Shown one piece after another: positions 33,643 to 45,899 of a stretch of 57,123 nt of DNA (its first letter is position 1; every line of letters begins with the position of its first letter). This DNA comes from Haplosporangium gracile (taxonomy: Eukaryota; Mortierellomycota; Mortierellomycetes; Mortierellales; Mortierellaceae). The position numbers and the translations under genes are program-made. Below the pieces are notes generated by a model. The model did no database searches, was not told the DNA's origin, and was given only the letters and a program-made list of their open reading frames with translations. The stretch spans positions 1 to 57,123 of the forward strand of contig JAAAUF010000126.1 of NCBI GenBank assembly GCA_015499985.1, written 5' to 3'.

Positions 33643-34770
33643 GGTTTGTCAGAGAGATCTCTTTTTTTAGTGTTGATGTGGGATGTGTGTTGAGTAAAGA
33701 GTGAATAAAAGCAAAAAAAAAAAAAGGGGGGAGTCGAAGAGGGGTACTGTACAAGTGTGTGTGAAGGAGAAGGGAGGGGAGGAGAATGGAAGTGAATCCG
33801 GCTGTGAGGACGCAAGCAGACAAAAGTGAGAATGGAGGGGGAAGAAGGGAAGGAGACGATGAGCGCTGCAAAGAAGAATAAAAAGTAAGATAGAAAGGTA
33901 CGCGTGGAAGGAAATAAATGAAGGGAGGAAGAAGAGGAGCGTCGGGTCTGAGGGAAAGGGAAGAAAAGGAAAAAGAAATAGAAAAAGAGGACAGAAAAGC
34001 AGGGAATAAGTCTGTGTGTAAGAGGGAAGGGGTGAGCGGGAAAGAAGCAAAAATAGAGCCGTCGAGCTCGACAGGGGCACAAACAGATGGTTTTGTCGCC
34101 CTCCTATGTATTTCCTCTTGTCTTTCACCCTTTTTCCTGTCTTGCAAGCACCACTTGACTGCGTGGGGCGAGAAGGAAAGAGAAGGACGAGGGACAAGGA
34201 CGATACAGGGCAAGCAGGAAAAGCGATATTTTCTTTTCTTTTTCTTTCCTCTCCATTGACTCTGGGCGAGTTGAACCAGGGGGTGGTTGGTTGCTTGGTT
34301 GAACGAGGGCGAGATCCAAACAACAAATGTCATAAGCATTATTTTGGCTTTGGAGTCAATTGATTATTTGACAATGCAAACAGGCAGGCCAACCAGGCAA
34401 ACTAGGGGCTGGACTTGACAGGAAGTCAGCGAAAGAACGGCACTGCAAAAATGATCTATAAAAAAAAAAAAAAAAGCGATGCATCGCCTCAGTCCCGCCC
34501 CTCAGCCTCACTTGAACCTTGATTTTTCGTCTTTTGCACCTGTCGTTGTTGTAGCTCCTCTTTGCTGCCAACAATTGAACATCCAACAGCAGCAACAACA
34601 AGGATACAACAAACATGAACAGCCAACAAGCACGGAAGATGCAGTGGCTGTGTCTGCCTTTCTTTCTCTTGTCACTCACCCTTCGCATGGTTGCACTAAC
34701 GATCCTCGCTCACGCGATCAAAAAAAAATAAAAAAAAAGACCCAGGGTACAACATAAGAAAAGACAGACT
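33643..34770. other. Promoter region of the ALFY-type gene
   Basis: This 1.1 kb segment is strongly pyrimidine-rich on the minus (coding) strand, especially 33700-34250, and gives long but compositionally biased Leu/Ser/Phe reading frames that I do not accept as genes. The right end contains the 3' side of the prolyl-tRNA synthetase gene, an A-run near 34459-34475, and CAG/CAA-rich sequence near 34585-34600. Confidence 0.5.
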
Positions 34771-37013
34771 TTATTCCTGGGTTAGGAGGCGGCGCTCCTG
34801 GAAGAACCTCTCGATCTGGGGCCATTCCAACGCCCACTTCTCGCCAGACTTGCGGTGCTGTACCTCAATGTTGCCCGTCCTTAAAAAGCCCTTTCCAATA
34901 ACAACCATCCATGGGTATCCAATCAGCTCGGCATCTTTCATCTTGAATCCAAGCGTCGTCTCTGTCCGATCGTCCAGAATCACATCCGCCTTGGCATTCA
35001 ACGCTTTCTGGACGACATCATACACATTCTCGGCTGCCTTCACACACCCTTCATCCTCCGAGGTCACAATCACCACACGGTAGGGTGCAACCGACTCTGG
35101 CCAGACAATTCCCTTGTGGTCATGCGAGGCCTCGACGATGGAAGCCAACAAACGGGTGACACCGAGTCCGTAGCATCCCATTTGAATAGGCACTTCTTCT
35201 TGACCATTTTCGGCAACAAAAGTCGCATTTAGTGGCACAGAGTACTTTGTGCCTAACATGAACGTGTGTCCAACCTCGATGGCTCGGGTGACCTCCATGG
35301 GCTCGATCACGCCCTTGTTCATTTGGCAGTGGGGACACCCATCACCAGGTTTACAGTTGCGATAATCTCCATAGACAACCTTCAGCGATTTCTTCCAGCT
35401 GCTAGGGCCGACCAATGATGACAATCCTTCGGGCAGTGATGATCCCTCGAGTGCAACGTCCTTTGGTCGAGGAGGCTCCTGTCCTGGGTACAGTGATTGA
35501 TCCATGCAGAGCATAAGGTCGGTCACCTTAGACTCTCCCAACAAGCCCTGAACATCCTGGATTGATCCTACAAGCTCAACGTGACCGAGCGCCTTCGACA
35601 CCTTGACCTCGTTCACATCACGGTCACCCGAGGTCCCCACAGCAATCAAGGTGCAGCTCTCGTCCTGAGTTCCATCTGTCGCAGGAGCCTTCATAACGCC
35701 AAATTGGAACTTGGGGTTGACGCGGACTGTGGATCGAGGGACAACATCCAGCGACTCGATCCACTTGGGGACCTCCTCTGAATTGCGAAACTTTGCGGCC
35801 GCCTTGGTTGGTGCTGTGGGTATGATTCCGATGGCGCGCTCCTCGTTCGACGTGTATCCGCATGATCCGCATGACAACAACGAATCCTCCCCAACTAAAT
35901 AGCCAAGTAATATCCGGGTGAGAATTCGTGCTTCTAAAAGTGCGCCTGAAGGAGAGGGTTGGAATTGTTCCATGGGCGTTACCTTTGGAGAGGATATGGA
36001 ATTCGTGTGAATGCGAGCCTCCAATGTTTCCTGTATCTGCTTCCGCCTAAAAAGGAAAGCATCGTTAACAAGCAGTCCTGCAAATGTTGAGCACAATCAA
36101 TATTAGAACCATCCGTCAATGAGTGCCTTACCACAGCATATGGTACACCTAGCCGCTTCATGATCCTCCTGTAAGCAAGCACAACCTCGTCATAGGTCTT
36201 GTATGCTTCCTGCTCAGTTACATCGAAGGTATACAGATCCTTCATCACAAACTCCTTTCCGCGCAATAATCCACTCCTGGCCCTCAACTCATCGCGAAAC
36301 TTGCGCCCAACCTGATAGACACGGATAGGAAGCTGACGATAACTCTGGACTTCCTTTGCAATCAGACTTGTCACCTCCTCCTCGTGAGTGGGTGCCAGCA
36401 AGAAGTCAGATCCCTTGCGGTCTTTGAGCTTGAACATTTCCTGTCCTGCACTCTGCCAACGCCCTGTCTTTTTCCAGTTGTCGGAGGTCTGCATGTTAGG
36501 AAGCGACAGCTTTTGGCATCCAATATTCTCCAGCTCGTCGTCGATGATAGCCTCAATTTTGGCGAGAATCCTTTGGCCGTAGGGTAGAATAGAGTAGATT
36601 CCTGAAGACGACTAATATTGTAACACGATAAAACGTTAACTTACGTTGTCTTACTTCTGTTGATAATCACATCATTCGGAACAGAGAGCGCATAAAAGTA
36701 CGTACCTGGCGCATCATTCCGGAGCGGAGCAAAAGTTGCTGGCTGGGGACCATCTCCTGACCTGCTACATGAACAAACTTTTGCTTCGACGTGGGAACCA
36801 AGGTCTTTGAGATGCGATGCCGCAACTAGTAAGGTCATTGATACGAAAGAGCATGATAGCGCGTGAATAACTACTGGTCGTCCCTGGATCAAAATAATAA
36901 CACCCTGCAGTTCTTGTTACGAAACATACTGTTGAGGCATATCTCACGGAGACTCCTGTGCCAGCGCTGCTTGTAGAAAGTGCCTTGAAGGTGAGTCCAG
37001 TCTGCGTGAACAT
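34771..37013 (-). CDS. Mitochondrial prolyl-tRNA synthetase (bacterial type)
   Basis: Five exons (36930-37013, 36706-36825, 36132-36611, 35983-36046, 34771-35894) join in phase to about 623 residues. The N-terminus MFTQTGLTFKALSTSSAG is rich in Ser, Thr and Arg with no acidic residue, a typical mitochondrial presequence. An ATG 66 bases further upstream (37079) is also in frame. Class II motifs are complete: motif 1 around GIYSILPYGQRILAKIE, motif 2 FRDELRARSGLLRGKEF, ADTGNIGGSHSHEF across a junction, and motif 3 GLGVTRLLASIVEASHD. About 200 residues between motifs 2 and 3 correspond to the bacterial insertion (editing) domain, which shorter animal PARS2 lacks. The C-terminal anticodon-binding domain ends the protein. 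It charges mitochondrial tRNA-Pro. Confidence 0.94.
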
Positions 37014-37479
37014 GTCTGTCCTGAATCGAATGTGCGCTAAATGAACAAATGTAGAAGCGCTGATTGATTCCGGATGCACGGAGGAAAGGAAGAGTACCCT
37101 TGAATGGCCCTTTTTTATTCTTTCTTCTTTTGAACCGTAACGGGCAAAAGTACAAGTGGCTTAGGTCGTAAAAAAAAGATACTTTGCCCAATCAGGAAGG
37201 CGCATGATCTTGATGTAAGGGATCGTGGGACTGGAGGGTGTGCTTGACCAGGGGCAGGCAAGCGCGTCTTAATGTCAGTCAGGGGAAGAAGGGAAAAAAG
37301 AGCTCACTTTCTTGACCGCCGTCATCGCTAATCCGAGGATTCCTCTCTTTCGCTCTTTTACGCCACCGACTTTCGCTACGTTTCCTCATCGGCATCACTC
37401 CCCCCTTCCCCTCACGGACTGATTGCTTCCTCTCTCATCGACTGATTCCTCCTCCCGTTCCTGTTAATCAACAGTAACA
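37014..37479. promoter_or_regulatory. Divergent promoter between prolyl-tRNA synthetase and importin
   Basis: About 466 bases separate the two head-to-head start codons. The importin side is pyrimidine-rich. The short spacing implies shared regulatory sequence for two housekeeping genes. Confidence 0.5.
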
Positions 37480-40400
37480 ATGGACCAGGCAGTGTTCCAG
37501 ACCCTGACAGACACTCTGTCCGCAGACCCGAATGCCAGAATGGCTGCAGAGCTCAGACTCAAAGAACTCCAGTCTATGCCAGGTGTCCACTCCTCGTTGC
37601 CTCTGTTAGTGTTACGAACGATAGACGCGACAACTTTAAGAACGATCCATGCTTACCACCAGTGCCACTTTTTTGCAACCGTTCAACGCCGGATAATAGA
37701 GTACCCACTGAGTTTATGCAAGCTGACGCTGGCACGCGAATGCGACATCTCACAGCGCCACTCTGCTGTTGTCCTGCTCAAGAGCTACATTGATCAGCAA
37801 TGGTCGTCCAAGAGTCTGAAGTTCCGGGGTCCAGAGACTTCCCCAGAGGTGAGTTGATTTAGAGTGACGTTGGGAGTGGATTCGTTCTTACTCCCCTGGT
37901 TAGGAAGGAATTGCTTTGCCACCAAAAATTGAAACTCTGACACAGCCTATTAAAATCCGTCCCTTCCTGCTCCTTCCCAGATCAAGACCCTAGTTCGGGG
38001 ACAGATTTTGACTGGTCTCTCTGACCCTGCAAACAGGATCAGAGCCTCATGTGTAAGTGGGATAATAACATGTTGTTTCTATCCAAAGACGCAATTGATA
38101 CCACCACCACATGTTCTCACTTTTTGCCACAGGCGTTTGTAGTATCGAAGATAGCTCACTTGGACTGGCCAGACTCCTGGCCAGAGCTCTTTGACGTCTT
38201 GCTGGGCCATCTTAAGACCGGTTCCGCCGATGAGGTTCACGGTTCAATGCGAGTTTTGGCTGGTGAGTTTTCAAGTTAGCTCTACATTGAACTTCTCCCT
38301 CTTGACTCGACACCAAAGGGTTCGCTTTAACCCTTTTTATATACGACTCTACAATAGAGTTTGTGAGCAAGGACCTCACCCATGTTCAGTTGCCTAGGAT
38401 TGTTCCTGTCCTCTTCCCTGAGCTCCTTCGAATCCTTGTGTCGGACCAGGTAGGTCGCCATTACATACTTTATCACTTATCTCACAGTGCCTAAAAAGGC
38501 GGTACAAACATGCTCAAGGAACTCGACAACTGACACTGGCACTTTTAACATGACAATAGACTTATTCTCATGCAACACGCTCACGATGTGTTTCCATTTT
38601 TAGGAGTGCAGTCGACATGCTCTACATGATGAAAGAGGAGCACCCAGAAGCCGTCAAGGAGTATCTCAGTCCGATTTTTAGTCAATGGAACGACGCCTTC
38701 ATCACCATCCTGAACAAGCGTACGACAAACGATCCGGAGATTGAAGGTGCAGAATGGGGTCTCAAAGTTGACATTATCAAGGTAACCCTCATTTACCTCG
38801 TTATATGTGCTACGTTGCATTTTAACCCCCTAATTGACTGCCGATCTAATACGACTGTGCGATACGCTGCCTATTAGTGCATCAACTTGTCGATCCAGGG
38901 CTTCCCAAAGCTCACATCGTCCTACATTCTCCCGGTTCTGTCAACCGTCTGGCAGGAAATCATTTACTTGCGCCCAAAATATATTTCAGAGAACATTGCG
39001 ACTAATGGTGATATCTCGAAATTCAGCTTTCAGGATTCGGACGGAGACAACATTGGATTCGAGTCACTGCTTATTGTGCAATTTGAATTTATTCAGATCG
39101 CATGCCGGAGACGAAAGCTGACCCAGTCGATCTTTACGGGCAACGACGATCACCCTGGAATCCTCGGAGACCTGATCTGGAACACACTGAGCTACATGCA
39201 GATGACGGACGATCAGGCAGAGACTTGGAATGCCGACCCCAACCAGTTCATTGCGGACGAGGATGCGGACTCGTTCACACATCATGTCCGCTATGCGGCG
39301 CAGGATGTCCTTGCGACTCTGGTGGAACATTATGAAATTCAGACTCTTTTCGCCCTGAACCAGAGCATTCACCGGGACATTACTACTTCTATGGCAGACA
39401 AGACCGCTATGAAAAATTATTGGTGGAAAGCGCAAGAGTCGAGTCTTCTGGCAGTTGGCCTCATGGCGACTTACCTGTGCGAGGGCATAAAGCGCGGAGC
39501 ACCATCACCCATCGACGTCGGAGCTCTTTTTGACCACCTCGTTCTTGTCAACCTATCAGAACATAGCCTTCCTTTCTTGCAAGGACGCTCTTTTGTCTTT
39601 GCATCTCAGTTTGCGCTAATCTTGCCATCGAACCTGGCTGCCCAGTACGTTTCAGCGGCAGTTGAAGCCATATTGAAGGCGCCCTCTGCGGTCGTCAAGG
39701 TGTCTGCTCTGAAGGCCCTCAACAACTTTAACCGTCACTTGGACAAACAGTATATTGCGCCATACCAGCGATCCATCTTTCATGGTGTCGCTCCACTTGT
39801 TCAAATCACGTCGGAGGAAACGCTCATCCTGATCTTCCGCACACTCACAACCACTGCAAAGGTAACAGTTCAGATAAACTGTGTGTTTCGTAGTTTTGAC
39901 TGCCCGCTGTTCTTTTTGAATACTAACTTCGGTAAGCTTACTGTTACATAGATCGATGATCAAGTTGCAGCCGAGTTCGAGTCCATTCTCGGTCCAATCG
40001 CCCTAGAGTCTTCGGCAAAATATCATGCCGAAGCCTGCATGTCCGGGGAGACTATGGATTTCTTCGATACTCTTGCCACTAATCCCTATATGAACCCTAT
40101 GCTCAACTCCCGCGCGATACCCGTACTTTGCGATGCCATAACTCCCGAGAACACAGACAGAGCTGCTGTATCAGCTGCTGTTCAGCTTCTGCGGTCATTG
40201 ATTCGAGGAGGACCATCTCCGTTGCCTGCCGGCTATGTTGCTCAGTTCTTTCCAAGGTTGATGGTCGTACTTCTTACCATTGACGACAGAGATGTTCTGC
40301 AGGTATATGACGTGTTTCGTTATTTGCGTGTTTGTGCATCTTGATTATTAGTTGACATCATAGCCCTAACGCATGTTTATTGTATTTTAGAATGGACAAG

Positions 40401-41815
40401 AATGCCTCAAGATTCTAATTCAAAAGGACGTCCGCCAAGTTGCTGAGTGGTAAGCAATAATATCTGTCGTCTTGTATAACCTACTGGGACGACATTCCTC
40501 TTTTGGACCTAACCCTTATTGCCTTTTTCGATCCATCAAGGCGCGACGCAATATCGGGCAAGTCTGGCCTGGACCTCTTGATTCAGCTAATTGCCAAACT
40601 GTTGGACCCATCTCAGACAGAATCGGCAGCGCTGTTCGTAGGAGACCTTGTCTCCAAGTTGATCATGAAAGGTGGGAACTTAGTGACACCCATCCTTTCA
40701 GATCTCTTGAGGGCCGTCACCATTCGCCTCGCAGACGCAAAACTACCCTCCTTCATCCAGGTAACGAATGGCCCTTGCAAACTAGTTTTGGCATTTTTGG
40801 AGCAATTGTTAACTCGGCACGCTGAAAATCTGACTTGTCTACATGTTCGTTTTAAAATGTGCTTCACAATAACAGCCACTCGTCATGGTGTTCGCTCAAC
40901 TGTGCCTCAACCAACATGAAACAGTCATCAACTTTTTGGACACGGTCGATATCCGTGGTAAAAACGGCTTGCAGATTGTCCTGACTGCCTGGCTCCTCAA
41001 CCATGCCGACTTCCAAGGACTCTACCACCAGAAAGTGAGGTATGTCTTACGCGCCGTAACTGACATGTTTACAGCGTGCTCGTTTGTACAATTTTTCTTT
41101 CTCCATTGTCGCTCACTATGGCTGTCACTTCAACAACAACAATCAAATGAACTAGCGCTGTTGCTTTGACGAAGGTGTTTACATCTGGTGACTCTCGAGT
41201 GGCAACGATTCAGATCAAGGGCGACATGATCCTCACGGAAAGTTCTCGCCGAACGACTCGCTCCACAGCCCGCAAAGGTACAATTTCATAGTCACCACGG
41301 CCGGTTGGCCATTTACCTTTTATTTTCAAGTCCTGGTTGCTGACAATCTTTCCCTTACTTACTGCAACCCAGTTCCAAACCAGTACACGGTTGTGTCTGC
41401 GCCAGTTAAGATTATCAAGCTTTTGTGTGCGGATCTGATCACTAGGATCGAGGAAGAGAACCACTCGGGCGAATTCGACGATGATGAGAGCGAAGAAGAT
41501 GATGACGAAGACGATGAGGAGTCAGACGCGGAGGGCCACAAGGATTGGAAGGGAACCAAGAACTATGACAGGTCCGTTCTTCTGTCTGATGTCCTGGGTG
41601 ATGATGGCAACAACTATTATGATGGAACTGAGGATGGTGACGAGCTGGAAGAAGTTGATCCGGACGTCCTTGCTGACCCGGTGTACCAGACCAATATGAA
41701 GAAGTTCCTAATTGACTTCTTCCGTAGCCAGCTTCATTCTCCTTGTCTTGTGCAGTGTATCAATGAGCTCAATGATACTGAAAAGCAGACGCTCTCTGGC
41801 TTCCTCGAGAACTGA
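37480..41815 (+). CDS. Importin-9/Kap114-type karyopherin beta
   Basis: Thirteen exons (37480-37582, 37700-37848, 37981-38052, 38133-38262, 38358-38449, 38560-38781, 38878-39861, 39952-40302, 40391-40449, 40541-40760, 40876-41039, 41156-41277, 41373-41815) close in phase to about 1036 residues, matching importin-9 and slightly longer than yeast Kap114. The first 130 residues form the importin-beta N-terminal domain (YPLSLCKLTLAREC, HSAVVLLKSYIDQQW, HLDWPDSWPELFD). The remainder is HEAT-repeat-like. Near the C-terminus an acidic loop (EFDDDESEEDDDEDDEESD) is followed by the family-typical tail LNDTEKQTLSGFLEN. These receptors import histones H2A-H2B and TBP and release them on RanGTP binding; that function is inferred from the family. 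Confidence 0.94.
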
Positions 41816-43002
41816 TATTGACTTAACTAAATAAAATGTTGAGAGGGTGTTATTTGAGAACGTTTTCAACCATGGGACTGAAGGTTTTACCTTGCCCGCA
41901 TCAAGTGTCGCCTCCAACATCGTTGTCCTTCTGTGAGGAATAAAATGCACCAACCCCACGTACGTATTTTCTCTGTTTTTTCTTTTGTGAAGAACAGAAC
42001 ACTATGCACCAGCGTACATAGTATCAGTAATACAATGTATCCGGGCCCACGTTGTTGCTACTTAACTGACTTATATTGTCGAGGCCTTCTGTCATCTAAC
42101 GTGAGGGGGCAGAAAAGAAAAAGGAGGAAGGAGAAGGAAGAGCCGAGGAGAAATGGAAGAGGAAGGATCGTGTCAGTGGATAATAAGAAGATGAGCCATG
42201 GCCCATGAGGTTAGGCACACATACACGATTCCTCTTTGTTTATCTAAAGAAGATTGACGTTTAACAAAAAGGTCGATCCTCTTCCGGGCACCGTGTCCCT
42301 TTCGACCTTTGATCTTGATATCATCTTTCACCTACCTTCGTGGTCCCTGATAGGAAAGCGATCACAGAAGGAACAAAAAACCTGGGCAATCGCTTTCACT
42401 CACTCCTCTAGCAATTCGAATTATCAATTCTGGTCAAACCAATTGCATTAAAATAAGGAGAAGGACGAACGAGCAGGGACACGGTCAGCTCCATCTTCCA
42501 AGATGCTGAAGGGACGAAAGGAGAGATTTTGATATTAAAGTGATTTTGGTGGCGTAACTGAGGATCAGGAACTCCGCTAGGGAAGTAGATATGCTGGGGT
42601 CCAGGGCACCATAATTCCTCAATTGGCTGAAACTTGGCATGAATATAATTCATTATCTAGTTGGGCTTGCTTCTAGATAACTTCGTTACTTTACAGCAAT
42701 CCTTTATATCTGCTATTATATACACACACATTCCAAGTTTCCTTGTCAAGACGCACATCACACCAAGTAACCTTCTCAGCGCATGTAACTTCAAAACGGG
42801 ATGCCGATTCCTCTGGAAGTTCTTCGCACTATATACCGAATAGGTTATTTGTGTGATAAGGTCACCCTCCACACGCGGTGACGTACTTTCGGTCTTGACG
42901 TGGAACTTACAAGATTTTTAACCTTCCCACACCCGTTTCCTTCCCAAAACACGACACACACATCCCCAACAAAGAGGCGCCACTAGAATCTCCCTCGCCA
43001 AC
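41816..43002. other. Gap between the importin gene and the nuclease pseudogene
   Basis: An AATAAA at about 41829-41835 ends the importin transcript. A purine-rich stretch spans 42100-42170. The segment 42876-42885 (CGGTGACGTA) recurs on the other side of the pseudogene. No coding region is seen. Confidence 0.5.
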
Positions 43003-43820
43003 ATGGGAGTACCCTGGCTTTGGCCCCTCATCAAGGAGAAAGGTTACAAGGCCCAACTCACACAAGGACTCCCCAGGACTCCTCCAACACCAAGCTCCAA
43101 GTTCCGCGTGGACCTACTGGCCTCATTCTACCCCCAAATTCGCTACCACTACCTAAACGACCCATCCGCCTTTTCTCAAGCGATCGAGCGGCACCTTATC
43201 TCCTGTGAGTTGCGCAAGGAAACCTCTGTACTTTACCTCGTTGGAATTTTTCCTGTCGAGAAGCAACACACAAACGGCTTGAGGAAGGACAAGCGCAACA
43301 CCAATCTGGCAGAAGCGAAGGATTGTATTCGGGATATGGAAAATCACTGGAGGGAGGTCACAGTCCACGCAAGCCCACTTCAAGAAACTAGAGAAATACG
43401 CTCCGAGGGCGCATTTTACCTTGATCAAGACTCTCGGATGGTGTTGGCCACATATCTACGCAGACAAAGTTGGACCTTGCCAAAAATTACATCCGAAGCG
43501 GATGTTGCCATTACTCGTGCTTACAAGCTTGGTAATATCATCGTGTCGGGGATAGCGACATGGAAGCTTACGAGAACGTGGAGACGATCTGGCGGCCTCT
43601 GTCACGGAGGCGGTTTTTGAAGTATGAGATGGCAGTTGTGACCAAACACCACTTACAGTTGAGCCACATGCAGCTGACGGTTCTCTGCTGTGTGTCGAAG
43701 AACGACTACACCACGAAACTGAACCAAATGGGGATTAAGACCAACTATGGAATCATCAAGACCATAATCGATGATAATGACCCCTATCTTGTTTCATTAC
43801 ATCCTTTTGTTGTCACAAGT
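43003..43820 (+). other. XPG-N/XPG-I-like part of the pseudogene
   Basis: It covers the XPG N region, the I region and the helix-hairpin-helix-like stretch (LTVLCCVSKNDYTTKLNQMG). Members of this superfamily are structure-specific 5' nucleases with a two-metal site built from Asp and Glu. Here one Asp is replaced by Val and another pair (GDSD) is out of frame with the upstream part. Confidence 0.68.
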
Positions 43821-43839
43821 TCTCGAGATCGTAAACTTA

Positions 43840-43841
<2 letters not shown>

Positions 43842-43876
<35 letters not shown>
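43842..43876 (+). repeat. CT dinucleotide microsatellite
   Basis: About 17 CT units followed by a T-run, forming the polypyrimidine tract of an intron in the pseudogene. Confidence 0.85.
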
Positions 43877-43883
<7 letters not shown>

Positions 43884-45899
43884 TTCTTCTAGATCCGCAA
43901 GCGATAGTTCGTCGGTACCTGGCGCATGAAACTGTGGTGATCAAGAATTTTAATCCAGGCCGTTTTGGTCCGGCGTTGAAGGTTTTCTGCCGCAGAGAAC
44001 TTACAATCCCGGATCCCCTTGCTACCCCCATGGACTTGACGCCGATGTACGACTCCAGGAGCTTCTCCGATGATTGGCCCGGATCTATAACGTTCCGCAC
44101 GACAGACTCCAACAGACGTATGTTATCTAACTGATGATTTGCTACGTATGAAGTTCACAATGTTATGTAGAAGCCGTTTATTAATAGTGCATGTCTTTTC
44201 TATTATTTATTCTGGTAGTGCTTTTTCCCCAACTGTGTCTAAGGGTAACGTGAATATACCCAACCGATTTCGTATCGTGGAAGGCCTCCCAAAAAGCGTC
44301 CTTCAGTCCATAAGTTCGATCGGCGGTACAAACACCGCCCCAAATATGCCATCAAGACGCGGACGAGGAACCTGGAACACAAACCATCTGAGGGTCCAAG
44401 AAGTACAAGTTCGAGCCCTGGAAATAGCGTAAGCCATCGCCAAATGATAACACGGCCACTAACGCTACTTCTAAAAATCGCAGGAGCCTTGCAACTCCCG
44501 GCCAGTAACAAACTTAATCAAGAAACAGGACCATATCTCGACCATGGACTCTGATCACCCTATACGCGCTCTCAAGCTCGGCACAGTCCAGGCGAACGTC
44601 AAGCGTGCTATAGTAAGGAACATTACCCATTCCGCCGAGCGTTGATCCATCTTTATACAAAGCACCAGGAGTTGCTTCCAACAAGTCGTCAAACAGGCCT
44701 CGGAGGCAGCAAGGACCTTGCAGTGCCGCATTGATATGTACCCCGAGAGCCTTTTGCCCGGAAAGTCAATGAGATAGACAAGCTGATTCTCAGGAATATC
44801 TGTCCTGATTTTACTGTCGAGGAAGTTATCGCTTTCAATGACTCGACAAACCAGCAACAAAGCGTCGGTCAGAGACAGGATCAGGAACATGACCAGGGTT
44901 CGCAGAGCAAGTACAATGAACAGGAGTCTTTCCTACAGACGCTCTTGAACACTATCATGAACTCGACACAACCTGGTGCAACGATGAATATGAGAAGAAC
45001 CACCGTGAATGTGGAGCTCGCTCGCGAGTTTTTCAACAGCATCAACCTGTACGGCGTCTCGGGTCCACTAACCATACCGGTGTATCCAGCATCAACAATA
45101 GCCCAGCCTGTCGCTAATCAGCTTTATGTGGAACTTAAAAACCATTAAAAGAAAGGCTCTTCGGAACTCTGCAAAAAGGTAATGATAATTACAGCTATTG
45201 TTGCGGAACTAAAAGAATTTTTAATAGTATTGGCGCTTTAGAAATAGCGTTTCTAAACCCTGTCTCATGTCTCTTTCAACAAAACAGATCGAGATCTTGA
45301 AGAAGAAGGAGCTCCTCCTTGTTGGTGATCTAAAATTTTCTGGATTTAAACAGAGTTTGTGGACGACACCGATGCTTGGTGCCGATGTCGTCAATGAAGG
45401 ATAAGTTCATTACTTTGACGGAGCTCGAGCTTGTGGTGCTGTTTTGGCGGAACCCGGCGCTGAAGTGCGAGCTTCAGCACATGGCTTTTGGTGACTATAC
45501 AACGATCAGGACCCCCGCCCAAGTCCAGGCGGATGTTCGCAATTGAATCAGAATAGGGATCCTGGTGCCCTTATCACGAATCTGATCACCGATGTTGGCT
45601 CATACACGAAGCATAAGCGCCGTGGTTTGAGAAGCTACTCCAGGTCAACGTTTCTAATGTCCTTGGAGGGCATTCGGAAACATTTCCACCCGATTCGGCG
45701 GCCAACGCTCAATCCGGCTCGCGATTATACCACGAAGGGCTACGTACCATGGGGCTCGATTCGTATCGACGGATTTTGTTTGCAGGTCCTTGATTACAAG
45801 CTACACGTGCCTTCATGTGTCTGCCTCTCGCCCAGCTTCCTCCGTGTCTAATCTCAACGCTATCGGGCCTTGACGATCCTTTGACGGAGATCCGAAACG

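Noticed and set aside
33458..34339. Minus-strand ORFs of 219-293 codons upstream of the ALFY-type gene
   Set aside because: They are Leu/Ser/Phe/Pro-rich translations of a pyrimidine tract, overlap each other in three frames, and show no domain.
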